Below, piece by piece: positions 13,513-13,900 of a stretch of DNA of 13,900 bases. Origin of the DNA: Thermoplasmata archaeon. Its GTDB lineage: Archaea > Thermoplasmatota > Thermoplasmata > GCA-020350865. A model generated the notes under the pieces. It worked only from the letters and a program-made list of their open reading frames with translations, was not told the origin of the DNA and did not search any database. Position numbers and translations under genes: made by a program. The stretch covers positions 2,332,644 to 2,346,543 of the forward strand of contig CP070726.1 of the NCBI GenBank assembly GCA_020350865.1, given 5' to 3'. Each line of letters begins with the position of its first letter. Positions within the stretch are counted from its first letter, which is position 1.

Positions 13513-13900
13513 ATGGAAATACTCCCTGAAGTGCGGCTAGTGGTTGACGGAGTCCATATTTCCTTTCGGCAGCTTCAGGCCCTCAGTGCCGTGGCCGAGA
13601 CGGGCTCCCAGAACCGCGCCGCCCAGAAACTGGGAATCGCAGTGCCCGTGCTGCATCGATACATAAGGGAGCTGGAGGTCAAACTGGGCTTTGGGCTGCT
13701 TTCCACGACAACACAGGGAACGGTGCTGACAAAACAGGGAGGGGAGATAGTCGATGCCCAGAAGCGCTTTGAGAACCGTTTGAGGGAAAGGGAGAATCCG
13801 GTGGTTGCCGCATCCCCACTGTTCTCCCATCTGGTGTCAGAGGCTATCTCCTCGGTGGAGAAGGCGGGCTACAAAATCGATATGATGATGGGTGACGACG
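13513..13900 (+). CDS. LysR/ModE-type HTH regulator with start of a substrate-binding domain (3' end beyond window)
   Basis: Open from ATG 13513 to the window edge, 129 residues. Residues 17-85 form a LysR/ModE-like winged helix: ISFRQLQALSAVAETGSQNR, then AAQKLGIAVPVLHRYIRELE and a wing with LTKQGGEIVDAQKRF. From about 96 (NPVVAASPLFSHLVSEAI) a new alpha/beta region begins that resembles the first strand and helix of a periplasmic-binding-protein-like effector domain. Such regulators sense small ligands, for example molybdate or tungstate oxyanions in ModE-like relatives, but the ligand cannot be told here. No convincing ribosome site precedes the ATG, and the frame closes upstream at 13480. 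It is divergent from the membrane regulator and may share regulatory DNA with it. Confidence 0.8.
   Translation, partial: MEILPEVRLVVDGVHISFRQLQALSAVAETGSQNRAAQKLGIAVPVLHRYIRELEVKLGFGLLSTTTQGTVLTKQGGEIVDAQKRFENRLRERENPVVAASPLFSHLVSEAISSVEKAGYKIDMMMGDD

Overview
The window looks archaeal. Promoters are TATA-type (for example 11448-11457 and 13264-13272) rather than -10/-35 pairs. Several genes open with GGAGG- or GGTG-type ribosome sites, and others appear leaderless. Gene content also fits: HdrABC-type heterodisulfide reductase, a UbiA prenyltransferase, a COG4880-type secreted beta-propeller and a membrane-anchored winged-helix regulator. A euryarchaeal lineage such as Thermoplasmatota is my best guess, but no marker gene here proves it. 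There are no rRNA or tRNA genes, no insertion sequences and no CRISPR array.

Region 1 (1-6262, minus strand) is a tightly packed redox operon. In transcription order it encodes a GlcD-like FAD oxidoreductase, a GlcF/HdrD-like protein with two ferredoxin-type clusters and two complete CCG domains, a GcvH-like lipoyl carrier, HdrC, HdrB and HdrA (cut by the window edge). Two junctions overlap by 4 bases, and most of the genes have a clear Shine-Dalgarno site. No glycine-cleavage partners are visible. The likely theme is electron transfer from an organic donor, or thiol/disulfide or sulfur chemistry on a lipoyl arm, into an electron-bifurcating Hdr complex. It resembles the LbpA-linked sHdr idea but differs in its partners.

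Region 2 (about 6263-9230) holds a divergent promoter area with one doubtful small ORF, an OsmC-family protein, a tandem Lrp-ligand-domain protein without a DNA-binding domain, and a convergently placed UbiA-family membrane prenyltransferase.

Region 3 (9231-13243, minus strand) is a cell-surface unit. It has a secreted 730-residue beta-propeller protein, preceded by a one-component transmembrane regulator: signal peptide, glycosylation-rich N-terminus, extracellular prenyltransferase/squalene-oxidase-type repeats, Ca-binding-like linker, one membrane helix and two cytoplasmic winged helices. A single-base frameshift near 12947-12956 breaks the regulator into two ORFs. The gap between the two genes carries four ACATGT palindromes spaced by 1, 2 and 2 helical turns. 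It also carries a 20-bp tandem repeat whose sequence, together with an adjoining C-tract, recurs in the regulator's own promoter. This suggests the regulator controls itself and the propeller gene.

Region 4 (13244-13900) contains a C-rich/G-quadruplex-capable promoter region and the start of a plus-strand LysR/ModE-type HTH regulator that runs off the window.
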